This document shows positions 1 to 14,200 of a stretch of 64,000 nt of DNA, piece after piece. The position numbers and the translations under genes were made by a program. The notes below the pieces were generated by a model. That model saw only the letters and a list, made by a program, of their open reading frames with translations, was not told the DNA's origin and searched no databases. This stretch comes from Paracentrotus lividus (taxonomy: Eukaryota > Echinodermata > Echinoidea > Camarodonta > Echinidae): positions 8,018,748 to 8,082,747 of the forward strand of contig CALNVZ010003426.1 of assembly GCA_940671915.1 (NCBI GenBank), written 5' to 3'. How positions within the stretch are numbered: position 1 is the first letter of the stretch; each line of letters opens with the position of its first letter.

Positions 1-3000
1 TGGGAATAAGATTCACATGATTGACACTTGTCAATCAAATATTAAATACTCTCAAAGCTGTCACTTTATTTGCTGAAGTGTTTTTATGATCAAATTAGCA
101 CCGGCATTAAGACCTTAAATGAGGTTATCATATAGAATAAAAAACACCTATGAGACATGATTGATAAGGTTTCTTTTTTATATATTTGCATCATATCTTT
201 TATTATCATTTTGCAAATATATGAAATATTATGTTTGATGAACTTGTTTTGTATGTAGCTTCTGCGAGCAACAAGGGTGATAATTCAGATTAGGAATATT
301 TTTTGCAACTTTTTCATTATTAACTATTTCTAAAATAGTCTCAAATATTTAAGAGCCACATTTGTTTGAAATCCAATCATTTCATGCATTGTTAACCATC
401 TGTTTGTACATCTGTTTCCTTGGAAAGTTTCCAAGATCTAAATATCTTCATTCGCCTATAAGATTATCCCTCAATGAAAACATCTTATTTTATGAAAGAA
501 GTTTCATCAAGTATCTGATTTAACCATATGCTCATATCAATACCATTCCCATACTTACCCCTTTCCCACAACTGTTATCTGCAATGAAAGTTGCAATTGA
601 CTTTGATATGTAACAATATGCTCACATAACCTATGCTGAGTCATATAAGGATGGTAACAAACAATGCTTCGATATTGAGCTAAAGTCCTTTTACCTCTGG
701 GCAGATGATACCTAAACTAGATACACAGGTTTGTTGCATTTTTCAAACTGTCAAAACTCTTCAGCTTCTTCATTTACAAATCGGCATTTAAGCCGAAAGC
801 CATGATTTCCCCTGGCGACCGAATTCTCGACCCCATAGTTTTCATATTTTAGCAGGAGGGCGTATGTCTAAATGGACATATGATGTATTTCCCTACTGAT
901 TTAAAAGCTGCTCCTGAAACCATCATTTTATGAATCTCTCAGTTTGAGTATCTGTCAAATGCATAGTCTTATTTAAAATATTGTCTTAGGAGAGATATGG
1001 ATGGGAATTACTATTTCAATATTAATTTTAGCATTAATGACCAGTTATTACTTGAAAACTAATATCAAAAGGAAAAACACTAAAACTTGGATAAAAGTGT
1101 AAAGTAACAAAATTCATGTCCATGTATTGATATATCAATATAATATATGAATTCCATGTAGATTGTAATTAAAAATTAATCTAAATTCCAACCAAATGAA
1201 TATATTGAAATTTCTGATTAGATACAAAATGGTGTATCTCTAATCATTTTTACAGTGTTATTGATTACATTAGGCACATCGTTTCCCCCTACAATACCAG
1301 GAATATTATAATTCTGAGTATGATTTGTTATTATCATGTAAATCCATTCAACCACTATTCACCTACTATCTTCATCCCATCAAACTTGCCCTCTTTCCAA
1401 CGGCACATGGCCTAATGAATGCTCCGTTCCCAAATCCCTCAACCCCCCTTTCTTCTCAAAGACGAGGGGGAAAATAGGCGACAAGAACATTAACTCGTTA
1501 TGGCAGCAGAGAATTTCCCCCTCCGGGAAACTTTCCGTAACGCGAGATGCGATCCCCGCTCGGAGTTCGTCAGTGGAAGATTGAGAAATGAGACCTTGGC
1601 TTTGTGTCTCTGCTTATCAAATGAAGGCTCGGGTAAACATTGGCCCTAGAATTGAAATCTGTCCTCGGGATTACTTCTGAACTTGTAACAGTCCATTGGG
1701 AAATTTGGTATTTCCTAGAGAGTTTGAATTGATCTAATTCTGAATATTTGACACTGTTGCAGGGTAGTGAGATGTGTTTCCAATGTATCCCAATTAGGGG
1801 ACAGGTCTTCTTCTATCTATTTGATAATAAACACAAGTTTTGTAGCAACATTTGAAGAGCTTAGTTCTAAAAGGTACTACGTCCGTCTTTGTTACTTTAG
1901 AGAAAAATGTATTTGTTCACCTTATTTTATACAGGGATAGATAGAAAAATGTATTTAAAAAAAATGCATTTTCTCCATTCCTGGTAAACTATTGACATGC
2001 CTCTGTTATGGGGATAAATGTCCTGTGCCCTGTGTAATATAATGATTTTATGACCATTTGCAAATCGATAATAACCAATCGGGATCCTTGTTGCATAGAC
2101 TCCTGGCATGAAAGTCTCACCGTGAACCAATCAGAATGGTTGTTTCAATTTGCAATGGACCCTGAATGGGGTCTTTTTGACCTTTGACCTTTCATACAAT
2201 TTTTGAGAGTGCATTCAGTGTAGGATACAATTTTGTTATCAATAAAATAAAGGTCTTTCTTTCAAGGAACCTATCAATTAAAATCAACTTCACCTTTAGT
2301 CCCACTCATAGTCCAATAATGTCACTTTTTATGATGTGATGACATGAGATATGATGACTTCAAACTCAATTTATATCATGTTCAAGGACAAACCCATAAA
2401 GGCAGTCATCGCCCCAAACATGATGATGCTGTTATTTCCCTATTCCGGAGGTCAAAGGTTAAAGGTCATCACGCTCCAAATAGAAATGAACTTGCAGTTT
2501 ATGATTATATCCTATAGATGTTCTTTTGTTCTCATGAAATACTCGACACTTTGTGCCAAAAGCCAGAACGAAACTAACAGTAACACATATATACTTTAAC
2601 ATATTAGGTCCTTTTTGACTCCGAACTACAGCTACATATTTGCTCTTGGGAGTGCACTATATATTTGTCATCGTGACTATACAAACAAAGTTTTGTAAAG
2701 TGATAGCGAGTACATATCGAATGGAATAATTTTATTTATTGGCATACCAATAATATTTTTCTACTTTACTTTCATGAGTTTGTGTGATAATAATTGATTG
2801 AATTACAGGAAAGCTAACAATCATCCTTTCGTTCAGTGTTTTATATAATTTGATCCTTTTTTGGTTGGAAATTCCAATTTGAACATTTTATGAAAATGTA
2901 TGTAATTTATACATCTGTATATTGTTTTTCACACCAATAATATCTGCACGTCTCCATTTCTATTATATTTTTTGAAAATCTTGTCTTCACCAACAAATGC

Positions 3001-4907
3001 TATGTTAAGCTAACCTCTGACAATAGATAATGCATGCTAGGTTTGTCAAGCTTCATGTCATTGATTCAGTACCATTGGCTGAGAAAGTTACCCAAATCAG
3101 TCCAAATTGTGAATATAGTTATCAATATGAGTAAGGTGGGAATAATAGCAGCTACACTAGAGTCGAAGCTGTCATGTTATGTGTAAACATTTGATACATC
3201 TGTCTTGCTCGCCTTTCAACCAGTGTGTATGAGACAATGCAATTTGTCAAGTGTTTATGCACTTTTAGGTCCTCTTTGGAACTTAACTGTGCCCGGATGC
3301 ACGTAAGCAAGATACAAATTGCTTTTTGAAAGACGGAGTACTTGGTGATTATTTCATGTGTTACTCAAAATTCTTTTGTCACACGCACGGGGGCACAGGT
3401 GATGCCCCCTCCCATAATTTAAAAAAAAACACTCAATGACAGTACATGTTCAAATCTGGCAATTTTTGGGGTTGCCCCCCCCCCCCTCCACATTTCCAAA
3501 TCCTAGATTTGTCACTGGGTATACATAATTGATGTGAGTAAAAAAATCCATTCTTTAAGCTATATCATTTGGTGACTATTTTGTATGTTTCTAAAATCTC
3601 TTTTGTTCCATGCAATAAGTCATAAACTTTTTGCCATAAATTGGTATCTTTCTTCATTACTTCTACTGGAGCTTAATTTAGTGTTTTAGGGACCTCACTT
3701 TGAAAAAAGTTCATGTTACTTTGCATATCAAATTTAAAATTAATGTATTACCATATAACAAATACTTATATAGACCTACAATAAAAAAACAACAACATTG
3801 AAATACATGTACAACACTGTATTTAAAGTTGACATACAAATACAAAAATGCTGGGAAATGGCAGAAATACATGTATATAAGAAATGGATAAATATTTCCC
3901 AGATTTATTAAATTCATAGATTTGTATAAGCTGCAGAACCACCCATATAGGGTCATAAACCTTCATGATGATTGATATATATTTGTTGTAGATTAAAAGC
4001 TAGATGGTCATTAGGTCTGTGTAGAATTATGTGTTAATATCCTTCTGGCTCTCAACATACAATACATAACCGACCTTGAACTTATTCATAGACATCATAA
4101 ATAATAGACCTTCCAGACTTTCCCAAGTCGACAATCACCCAAGCCCAACATTTTGGAATAAGAGGCAAGGATTCAATAAATTTTGGTGGACATTTATTCT
4201 AAAACACAACTTTTTCCTTGATTTTTTTTTGACATTTGAAAAAGAATCTGTTTTGTGTCCCAGAAGTGTAAATGTCACATTAAAACATTTCTAAGTGAGA
4301 GTTGTCTTTCGGTACGACTGATAAAAAAGCATTGCATTGAAGATGGCCCTTAGTGTATACAAACAATAACAAAGGGTGGAAGGCACTATAAATCTAATGA
4401 TATTCGAGTGCTAGAAGGGCAGTAGCCATGTGTTAAATCATATGATTTTACATCCTTTTAGTTCACAGTTCGCAGGTTGTGTAAGGTACAAAATTGCCCC
4501 CCCCCCCCCCAACTTATGCAAGACCGCAAAAAAAATGAAAGCGAATGGAAATCATATCAACTTTTTGTGTGTTTATGTAATACTCCAAGCACAATTTACA
4601 GTCCCAAAAAGCAGTAAATATTATTATTTCAATGGCAAGTGATTTAGAGTCTTGTGATTCTGGTTATGCACATGGTGATGGATAGAACACAATGCCCCAA
4701 ACCATTTGAAACAGTCTTTCTTTTCATTTATAAAAAAAAAAGAACCCGAAACAAAGAATTTTCAGAACTTTTGCCCTTGTTTACAAGCCGATCCACATCA
4801 CTCCCTTCTTCTCTCACTGTAAAATTGAAGGAAAATACATTTAAATTCAATCTTATTCAATTTACTTTCATTCTAAATATTTACTATTACAATATATAAA
4901 GATAAAA
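1..4907. other. Upstream region or intron 1 of tmtc2, no gene seen
   Basis: This is AT-rich non-coding DNA. Frames longer than 60 codons lack any recognisable motif. There is a more GC-rich patch at about 1380-1650, short C and A tracts (3473-3488, 4496-4511), and CCTTCTGGCTCTCAACATA at about 4000, a terminus-like sequence also seen at 26720 and 50635. I looked for the missing first exon of tmtc2 (helix followed by an F-C-Y-D-D-like end and a donor) and did not find it. Confidence 0.5.
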
Positions 4908-5176
4908 TCGTCCCTGTTTTCACGAAGTGACGGATACGGCGCGCAACTTAAAAAAATTAGTTTTGAGTAAATCGCTTTCAAAGGCTCAGACCTTAATATC
5001 AACCTCTTTGATTTCTTGCTTGCATTGTCGCCATAGTAACGTAATTAAACATTTTTGTGATCTGAAACTTGGTGAAATTCAAGATGTGATTGAAAGAGGT
5101 CCAAAAAGTAAAAAAACTCAAAATTGAAAAATTTGGAAATTTTCTCGCATCCATCACTTCGTGAAAACAGGGACGA
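4908..5176. mobile_element. Inverted-repeat MITE, 269 bp
   Basis: The ends TCGTCCCTGTTTTCACGAAG and its complement CTTCGTGAAAACAGGGACGA form a perfect terminal inverted repeat that extends imperfectly (GTGACGGATAC / GCATCCATCAC). There is no coding capacity. The target duplication is not clear. Confidence 0.75.
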
Positions 5177-6160
5177 AATATAGGCCTATTATGATACCTG
5201 TAATCATTGCTTACATAATAAAAAGAAAAGGGGGACAATAAAGCGAAGTGGCAAAATCAAAGGAGTAGTAGGCCCTACATTTCTACAATTCGTTCTCTAT
5301 TCCGTATATTCATCTCAACACTATCTTATCAATCCTTATGTTGATATATATACCCCAATTTGAGATTCCTTACACTTTAAAAGGCCATAATCCTACTCAG
5401 ATCAAAACAAAATCCATACTATTTCATAGAAGCTTTAGAAAGCCCCCAATAAATCATTCCATTCTCTATTGAATAACAGAAGAAAGAGATCCATATCCCA
5501 CGATTGACCCTTTACCCGACTTGTCTGGGGCGACACAATGGGCGTCAGGTCACCCCCTTTGTAAGCCCGCCAAAGGAAGACGCATTAGGCCTTCTTTTTT
5601 TTGTAGGAGGGCGCAAATCTGTGATCCCCTATGGTTACCCAATGGTCTGGGTGCCTCGCCTGACCGACTTTCCATTGATGGCTGCGTCAATAGGCAAGCA
5701 TGGGACTCTTCAGTGTTCATGAAGCTGGTAAATGGAGATCTTGCCTGAACAAAAGATGTGTTTGCAAAACATAGGATTGGTTGCTTCTTGAATGCTGTTC
5801 CTGAATGGGATGGTCTTAAAGGGAGATATCAATGCTTTGTGCGGTTATTAGAGTAATCCTAAAAGTATAGGTTAATTTTTACAGTTACGCTTCGAACACT
5901 GTCTACAGGAACTAGGTGGTCCCTGTATAAGACCCGTGCACTCTGACTATTACAGAGTTATGACCATTTGCAAATTGATAGTAGCCAATCAGGATCCTTG
6001 TTTCATATTTACAATTAAAAGTTTTTATTTATGTTACAGGGCATTTCAGGGCTAAGAGTTCAGAAGCCCATCAGTTGCAATATTGTTGATGTAGTGCTGC
6101 CACATTTTCTGTTTTCCTTCACAAAAACAAGTCAGACATTTTTAAAGATGCAATTGTATG
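5177..6160. other. Non-coding stretch with GC-rich block
   Basis: 5500-5760 is GC-richer than its surroundings and open in two overlapping frames, but neither frame has a recognisable domain. A 55-base segment near 5950-6010 (TTATGACCATTTGCAAAT...GGATCCTTGTT) also occurs near 2045-2100, so this is a dispersed repeat. Confidence 0.35.
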
Positions 6161-6294
6161 CAGTGGCGGGTACAGAATTTCAGGATATGGGTGGGGGCAC
6201 CGCTGAAATTTTCCAATTTTAACATGTAAAGTCAATGGTTTTCAAATTATAGGGGGGCGCGCGTCCCCTGCGCCCCTGCCTGGATCCGCCACTG
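6161..6294. mobile_element. MITE of the CAGTGGCGGATCCAGG family, copy 1
   Basis: CAGTGGCGGGTACAG at the left pairs with CCTGGATCCGCCACTG at the right. The interior AATTTTCCAATTTTAACATG is shared with the copy at 11456-11615. It is 134 bases long with no coding capacity. Confidence 0.75.
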
Positions 6295-6687
6295 GTACGA
6301 GATATGAGAATAAAAGTTCCCCTAAAAGAAATCCTCAATTCTCTTCAAATATAAACAAAATTTGAAAATATATGCCTTTGCCTCATGAAATGAATTGAAA
6401 AGGGCTTCTAAGTTGGCATTTTACTATTCTAGGGGCAGAGTTTCATCAACACCTCATGTTAGTTATCATCCCTGCTTTTATCATTTTTGCCAAAAAGAAG
6501 TTACATTTTTTTTTTCAAGCCATGTCATTGAGACCAGTGTACTTGATTTACCTTAGAAACAAGACCCCAATACAACAGCCTTGAACCTGAACATACCTCT
6601 CACATTGTTTGAGGGTCGCTAGTCTAAGAAACTGAGCATCTGAATTCATTTGATTGGCTAAAATAGTTCTTAACACTTAGTTCTTAA

Positions 6688-6910
6688 GGGTGCTATCTCA
6701 CTTCGCGGAGACGTCTCCGCAACAGAATAGAAATTTCGTCTCCTCGATGGATAAATAGTATTAGAGACGTCTCCACGACAATTTATGAAAAAAATTCCGT
6801 CTCTGAAATTCAGGAGACGTCTCCGAGACATCTCTAATACTATTTATCCGTTTTGGAGACAAAATTTCTATTCTGTTGCGGAGACATCTCCGCGAAGTGA
6901 GATAGGACCC
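6688..6910. mobile_element. Harbinger-like MITE, 223 bp, TAA target duplication
   Basis: The element is almost wholly palindromic. GGGTGCTATCTCACTTCGCG at the left matches the complement of CGCGAAGTGAGATAGGACCC at the right, and the arms run on through AACAGAATAGAAATTT and GATAAATAGTATTAGAGA. TAA lies directly on both sides (6685-6687, 6911-6913). A TAA/TTA target is typical of PIF/Harbinger elements. The palindrome core repeats GGAGACGTCTCC. Confidence 0.85.
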
Positions 6911-7898
6911 TAACATTTGTGGTCAGTACCTTTGACACAGAGTCTAAATTATACATCTGGTGCCCCTTATACATGTAGATGGTCATTATAGACTCCTAAA
7001 GTAGTCAGGTTTTAAAAAATTAGTATTTTGCACGTAAACTATAAATGTGAATAATCAGGTCTGTTACATTTTCTCCGGCGACAATTACTCCTCGGTCAAT
7101 CCCTAATGATTATCAACTAAATTACTTGGACTTGACACCATGCCTTACCCTTAAACTATAGGCCTAATATAATATAAAGCCTTATGGTTACCTCATCTCT
7201 GTCACTTCATTTCAGTTGAAATAAAGCCGAGAGAAAGGGTCGGTTCCCCCGTATAATCATGACTTTTGGGGTCTGAATTGCTTGTTAATGTAGACTAGCC
7301 TCCATCTGGCTCCACTTATTATACCACACCTGTGGAATCAAGGAGCTGTTGACGGAGCGCATCTATTCAAATTTATTCCATGGTGCTCTCGTTTGTCAAG
7401 CATCCATCAAAACACGTAGCTCACGTCAATAGGATGAAATGAAAGAGAAGCTTGGGTTGCTGCCCCAATATATTGGGGCTAGAAAATATTAGCTTTAAAG
7501 AGAATCTGGTGTAGTGGGAGAGGTTATGGGTCAAGAAAATAATTGTGAGCTTTCAAATTATTTTGAAAGTATTTAGGAAGGATTTTATTGTAGAAAGTTC
7601 CACTGAAAAGGATTGCTCTTCAAATGTCTTCAGAATGATAATATTACCAAAAAAGCTGATATGTTTGGGTCCCGAACATGTGACCATGTGTACATGTAGT
7701 CCCATACATGTACATGCATTTTGGAGTCCATTGCATGTTACTCTTAACATAATTTGGTAAATTTCTTATAATTTTCTAGATTCCAAATCCTCACATCTAT
7801 AAACAATTCTTAGGTGCATTGTTATCAACTTTTCCTATCACTTTGTGACTGTTTCTTCCACAATTTAATCTCATGACTACAACACTTGATTAGCATTA

Positions 7899-9201
7899 AC
7901 TCTTTATGCGCCACTTGAAAAACCGGCCTGTGCCACATTATTTCAGGGAGGCACATTCCAGGCCGATCTTTATAGAGTCTGCTGAACTAACTTGCTATAA
8001 CTTTTTACTGCTTGAACCTAGCAAAAAATATTGTGTAGCAAAGTTGTAGAGTATAAAATTTCCGTCTTGGTGATGCCACACTCGTTGAATTGTCAATTAT
8101 CATTTGTATAATAATCATAGATATATGTTGTTTGATTTTTTATATTTATGACAACTTTTTATTCCTCAGAAATGTCTTTTTTACCAATGAAGACATACTC
8201 TCAAACCAAATGCATTAGAAAGCTGGACTTCTAAGCTTTCTTTTGGTATACCATACTCCCATACTTCTAATAAAATACTTAGGCTATAGCTTATTGGAGA
8301 AAAAAAAGTTCAAATAAAAGAAAGATCAAAGCGCCCCTCTCAGTCACTCTGACAACGGGGTAATCCCTCTCATCGACCCCCCTACGCCTGCCGCGGCGGC
8401 CACTCCTGACAATGGGGGTAATCACCCCCATAGAAATCTACCTCCCTGGTCATCTACCATTGACAATGGGGGTGATCTCCCCATTGAAATTACCCTCTTC
8501 CTGGTCATTGTCGATATCCTGCTTAGCGGGAAGTGAAAGGAACATCAGAGGGATACACCTTCTTCTTCTTCTTTTGTTGCCTTTGTAATGAAGAACTTGA
8601 TTGATTTTTGTTCTTTCCACACTGTATGTATACAAGTACAGTTTACTGTAATATCAGATGTACAAGTATATTAGGACTTGAAACTCAATATCCCCACTTT
8701 CATTATGCATATTTTTTGCTGCACTCATTTGAAGAAATATTTGAAGAACGAGAATCAAAATGTATTCGATTAGATAATAAATTTTAAATTATAAACTACA
8801 TGTATATCTCATGGTTTTCAGTTTATTTTATATTGAGGTTTATTGATGAGTGGACTATACAATGAATGGAATAGATATTACGCAGGAAACACTGAGAGAG
8901 AGAGAGAGAGAGCAAGAGAGAGACGGAGGTGAGGAGAGAATAAAGTAGAGAGATAACAAGAGTAAAAAAAGTCCACCGAAAAACGCTAAATACGCTGTTA
9001 TTTCAAATGTAACACCATGACGAAAAGTAGTTTATCCGAAAGCGCGAATTGTATACAAGGTAAACAATGCGTAGCGCGAATAATTGCAGCCCGCTACGAG
9101 CGGTAATATGAATGTCTAATTGACTCATGTGCTATTGTGCAAAATTGCGAACATGGCACCCCTACATACGTGCAATTCTGCGAACGTGGCACATAAAGAG
9201 T
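7899..9201. repeat. Large inverted-repeat-bounded block with internal tandem repeats
   Basis: ACTCTTTATGCGCCAC at 7899 is matched by GTGGCACATAAAGAGT at 9186-9201. Inside are three degenerate ~65-base units at about 8340-8515 built on TGACAATGGGGGTAATC and a GA tract near 8897-8930. It may be an old fold-back element or a chance pairing of two related ends. No coding sequence is seen. Confidence 0.4.
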
Positions 9202-10173
9202 GGGCAAGTAAGATGTAGTGTACATGCTACTATTAGGTTATGCCAGTGAGAGACAGGAGAATGTTTGACAAAAAAAGCCACTGAATACCTTTGTGGTTCC
9301 AAGTAGGACATCATTAGAGTGAATACAATTCATACCTAAAAGTTTTTTTTTTTTTTTTTTTAATGCATTAATGACTTAATCTTGCAGTGCACGTGCCATT
9401 TGACTGTTGATATGTTTCATTTGCAATTGCAGCATTCTCCTGTACAACAATATTCTATTTTTATTCTATTTTTCTATGTCTATCCTTTTTGAACATTTCC
9501 ACATCTTTCCCCAGTAGTTTTTTTTTTACCACTCCATACCATAAGTAGCAAGCATTTTTTACATAAAGGTAGTGCCACACATTACATTTTCATATCACAT
9601 ACATGTAGGATTCTTTGTTAGGAGTAGCTACATGTATGAACCAACCCGCCCCCAACCCTTGCCCTTTAACAAATTATTTTCACAACTTTTGTTATACCGA
9701 CAAGGAACTCTTTTGAATCATTTTGGGAATAAAAATTTATATGAATCCCATTACATTTTAACGACTACTGGTTAAAAACGAGCACCTCAATAAATGTTAG
9801 TGATCATGTATAGTCTCAGTATTTTTGGATTGTCAAAATAGAACATTTATAAGACAGCTGAGGGTCAGAACGGCATCAACTCCATATGAAACTGTGTTCA
9901 TAAACGCCCTTTCTGCTCCAAAAAGATTTATGAAAGAATTGTTGTGTGGGCTGTGATAAAATATTACAACTTTTTAGAAATAATAGATATATATCTTTCT
10001 TGTCTGATGTCACTATTAATATGCAGAGATAGGAATGTGTGATTCTAAACATCAAAGGAATGAGCGCTGAATTTAATATTTATATTAATTGTGATCTTGA
10101 TAAATATTATCTTGCAAAAGTCTACATAGACATTTTAAGGGAGTTTGGGTGGTCCACAGACCTTGGATAAGTT

Positions 10174-10434
10174 CATAATAATAATAATAATAATAATAAT
10201 AATATCATTTTATTTACCCAGGGTTGCCACTTCAGTTCTGACAACTGTTCTCCCAGCGGGCCCTGCATGATGTTATTATTATCCCCAAAGCTCCTTGTTA
10301 AAAGGCAACTTTTAGGTACCATTTTTGTAAGTCTTTGGTATGACTCGGCTGGGTTTCGAACTCACGACCTCCCGTTCATGAAAGCAAGGTGGGCTACCTT
10401 TTTACGGGCGCTCTGATTGAGCTATCATGTCCGG
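10174..10434 (-). mobile_element. tRNA-derived SINE, copy 1
   Basis: Read on the minus strand, a tRNA-like head has an A box (TAGCTCAATCAGAGCG) and a B box (GAGTTCGAAACCC) with correct spacing. A body follows, then an ATT-repeat tail at 10174-10203. A same-orientation copy is at 38367-38597. It is a retroposon, not a tRNA gene, because the head is interrupted and no full cloverleaf is present. It lies about 230 bases before tmtc2 exon 2. Confidence 0.8.
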
Positions 10435-10661
10435 TTCATGACACATTTGTGATACAAAATGAATATTTAAAAAAAATATTCTCTTTCGTTTTTTAATTAT
10501 AAACAGTTCTAATTGAAAATAGGTGAATTGAATTCACTTCCACATGTTCATTAACAAAAATCTGTATACATGTACAAAGCATGACATTATAACCATACAT
10601 TACAAATAAAGGAATAAGATAGCATCTAACCTATCATTTCTTTTCATTGATTAATTTACAG

Positions 10662-11295
10662 ACGTGCAATCATCAAGAACCAGGATTTAAGACCGGACAC
10701 GCCTTTTACGCAGCTCCTCACGGACGATTTTTGGGGAACTCCCATCAGGCATAGCGGCTCCCACAAGTCCTACCGCCCTCTATGTGTGCTGTCCTTTCGT
10801 CTCAACTACGCTGTCAGCGGACTCGACCCCTTTGGATACCACCTCGTGAATGTCCTTCTCCACATCGTCACGACTGGTCTCTTCGTGAGCATCGCAAGAC
10901 GGTTTCTCAGAGGGAGCCCTTCGGTTATTTTCGCAGGATTGTTGTTTGCGTCACATCCCATCCATACGGAAGCGGTAGCTGGGGTTGTCGGGCGGGCGGA
11001 CGTCGGTGCTTGCATCTTTACGCTGCTATCATTCATGTGCTACGTTCAATCATGCGATTACTTTATGACATCATCAAATATACAAACATCAAGCAGATAT
11101 GATGCAGACGTTGATGATTTCAAAAGAACGGTTGCTAGGAAACGCATTATCTTTTTTATACTTAGTACTGTGATGACGTTCTGTGCAACGTTTACAAAGG
11201 AACAAGGAATCATGGTTATTGCAATAAATGCAGCTTATAAGATGTTCGTGGTTCACCAAATACGCATCCGAGACTTGCCAAAGATATTTTACAAG
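10662..11295 (+). CDS. tmtc2: tmtc2 exon 2: first luminal region and membrane segments
   Basis: The acceptor is TTTACAG before 10662. Base 10662 is the third base of a split codon, so exon 1 must end in phase 2. The exon encodes 211 residues (local 1-211) and ends in phase 0 at the donor AAG|GTATGA. It opens with RAIIKNQDLRPDTP, then TDDFWGTP, and HKSYRPL at 10762-10782, the signature of the TMTC family. Two hydrophobic stretches follow, then HPIHTEAVAGVVGRADVGA at 10954-11010, another hydrophobic segment, and KEQG at 11197-11208. Residues between the last two segments (about 130-160) are hydrophilic and serine-rich. A catalytic acidic pair in TMTC proteins sits just before this exon, so it is not visible here. 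Open frames on the other strand are shadows. Confidence 0.9.
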
Positions 11296-14200
11296 GTATG
11301 AATCCGTCTTTGTTTTTTCCTTTGTTTCTTCTTTGTCTCTACTTTTTAGGACCACTTTGTAGATTAGAAGTTACATAATAAGTTATGGTCATGTTATTTG
11401 TGGCTTACAATGTACTTTTCATCACATTTCATTTTTATCATTATAATGTGGTTGGCAGTGGCGGATCCAGGATTTAATTATAGAGGGGGCACTAGACCCG
11501 AAAAGGGCTTAATAAGCCGAAATTTTCCAATTTTAACATGTGTAGTCAATGAGTGATTTTTTTAATTTATAGAGGGGGCACGCGTCCCTTGGGCCCCAGC
11601 CTGGATCCGACACTGGTTTGGCATACGTTATGCACCTTGTTCCCCTTTACAGTTTTGTTTTAATGTGACAGCATTTGAAGATTTTTTTTTTCTCTGGACC
11701 TAAAGTGTCAAGCTCTTTATTAGCTACCAATATTGGAGAATATCTATATAAAGTCACAATCTAAATTTACAAATGTTTCATTACGAATTTCATCCCAAAG
11801 CATTTGACCAGGGGGGCATTTCATCAAAGGACTTGTCAGACATTTTATCCGACAAATTTGCTCTCAGCAAATCAGATGCAAGCATTTCAGTAGCTTATAA
11901 CAGTATGTCGGATAAAATGTCCGACAAGTCCTTTCATGAAACGCCTCCCAGGGTTACAAAGATTACAATTCCCATTGAAAATGTATAGAAAACGAGATGA
12001 GTGGGCAATATTTTCAATCGATGTGATCATAACCATTCATAAATGTAGAATGATGGATCGCTAGGACAAGGAATAATAAGAGAAAAAGTAGCCATTTAGA
12101 AAGGTAGGTCATCTATGCAAATTGCCCTCCAGGGCATTAATTGACTTATATAATTGGGCTTTTGATGTTGAAAGGAGTATCCACCAATGGACAGTCATAC
12201 CCTGTTCTCATGGGCCAAATTTTCCTTAACCCCGTGCTACAGGTAGTACTAACTTGCCATTTAACCCCACCTAAAGTATGGGGTTAAGCTTATTCCACTT
12301 TCTGTTCCCACAGCATTTTGGCGAAGTAGGCTAACCCCACCTATAGAGCAGGATTCTCTGGCCCTGCAAAATAGCAGGGTTAGCCGGGCGATTGTGGTGC
12401 TAAGGCATGAAAGCCGGGGTTAAGAACTCCTGTCGCAACAGCGATAGAAGTTATACCCAGCTAACGCAAAAAGCGGTGCAGAGACACACAGGTGCCAGCA
12501 GCTGTTGTCCAATCAGAGATAAGCAGCAAACTGGTCAATCAGAAAAGCTAGGGTTAGTGAATTTCGTGTGAGAACAGCGTGCATTTTCTTAGCCGGGGTT
12601 AGGCAGATATTTTAGCTAGTGAGAAAAGGAAAATAAATAGTATGGGGTTAAGGATAATATGGGGTTAAGAAACCGTCATGAGAAAAGGGTATTAGATCTC
12701 ACACACGCTGACTGGGCTGAAATCACACCAACAATTTCGTTAGTTGGAATACTAAATATTTTGTTGACAATTGGCCAGTTTATGATGTATGAGAACCTTT
12801 TTTTTTTTTTTTTTTTTTTGGGGGGGTGGTCAAATTTCACATTCTTTTATAGTGAATATCTCTGCCACAGCATCTCTGTATGTATCAGGACAACTAACAC
12901 CTGGACAATTACCCCCCCCCCCATGTCAACTACCTCCCCACAAATAGGGTTAGGTGTAGAGTTAGTGGTAGATATTTGGCAAGGGGTAGTTGTCCTGGGT
13001 AATTGTCTCAGGGGTGTTTCCCTCTTTGTACATTGTACAATGTAGGAAATGCATGAACATGATTATATGTCACCATGATCATGGAGGTATAAGATCCATG
13101 CCATGATCAGGTCTTTATAGTCATAAGGTCGTTAACTCATGTTTTTAATGTTTTTCTGGTTCCCAAAATTACAGTAATTTCCATTTGCTTGAACTGTGCA
13201 TTTCGAACCACCATCCATTGAAAATACAAATTTTCCTTTCTTTAATATGCCCGTTAAATGTCCCTGTAATGCGCCCATTAAAAGTCCCTTTAAGTTGTCC
13301 ATTTTGTGGTTCCTCGTCATGTACAAGAGCTTGCAACGCCTGCCTGTTCCAAAAGGCGCGCTCCCCATCACCGTAACAACAAAAATGGATTGTTCCATCT
13401 CAATACGGTTCAACACCTTTCAAGTCGCAGAATAGAATGGGGTTATCGCAGAGTATATCAATAGTTCTATGATCATTGGAATCAATAGATTGCAAATGTC
13501 CCATGAAGTTCACCTGATAGAATGGCTGATAAAGGTCATGTGCTCTCAACAATACACCAAAACGATTATATGGGATTAACAATATGATTAGCATGTATTT
13601 TTAACCAACTGGTACTTAATTCAATTCCATTTTTAAAAACATTTTTTGGATCTTTTGAATTGCCCTGTCAATTTGTAGTCTTGTTGAAGTGGTTTTTAAT
13701 TTCGCTAAACATATATTCAATCAGGATATTGTGGCAGTTGAGAACTCTGGGTTTAAACTATCTCTTCATGCTTTTCACCATATGAATTGTAGGCCTAATA
13801 TTAAATATGACCAGTAGTCCACTTTATGATATTGGTATCACAAGGGGCCACAGAGCCGGGGGCTGAGGGTGGCATGGGCTTCGATAAATGTGTACAACCA
13901 TATGAAAATGATCCTCTGATTGTGATTTTTGTTTTCATTTTGGATGTTCAGTGCCCGTCCCCCCCCCCCTGCCAATAAAAAAATGCTTCTCTTGAAGAAC
14001 CTTAAAAATCCTCTCTCATTATTGAGGACAATATCCTTACTGTTAATCCTATCCTGTCAATCTTCTTTGTCCAAACAATCTAAACTATTTAAACAGTGAT
14101 TAGATTATCTAATCTATTCAAACAATTGATTGGATTATCTGCTTTTCAAAACTGTTTGCACAGTGTATGCACCTCTGACAGTTATATGGTAATGAATAAC

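Noticed and set aside
10350..10425. Possible minus-strand tRNA gene
   Set aside because: A and B boxes are present but no closed acceptor and anticodon stems, and the sequence occurs in two copies with ATT tails, so it is a SINE.
1..10661. First coding exon of tmtc2 (start, first helix, acidic loop motif)
   Set aside because: I read the region for a suitable ATG, hydrophobic run and donor in the right phase and found none I could support. It is more likely left of the window.
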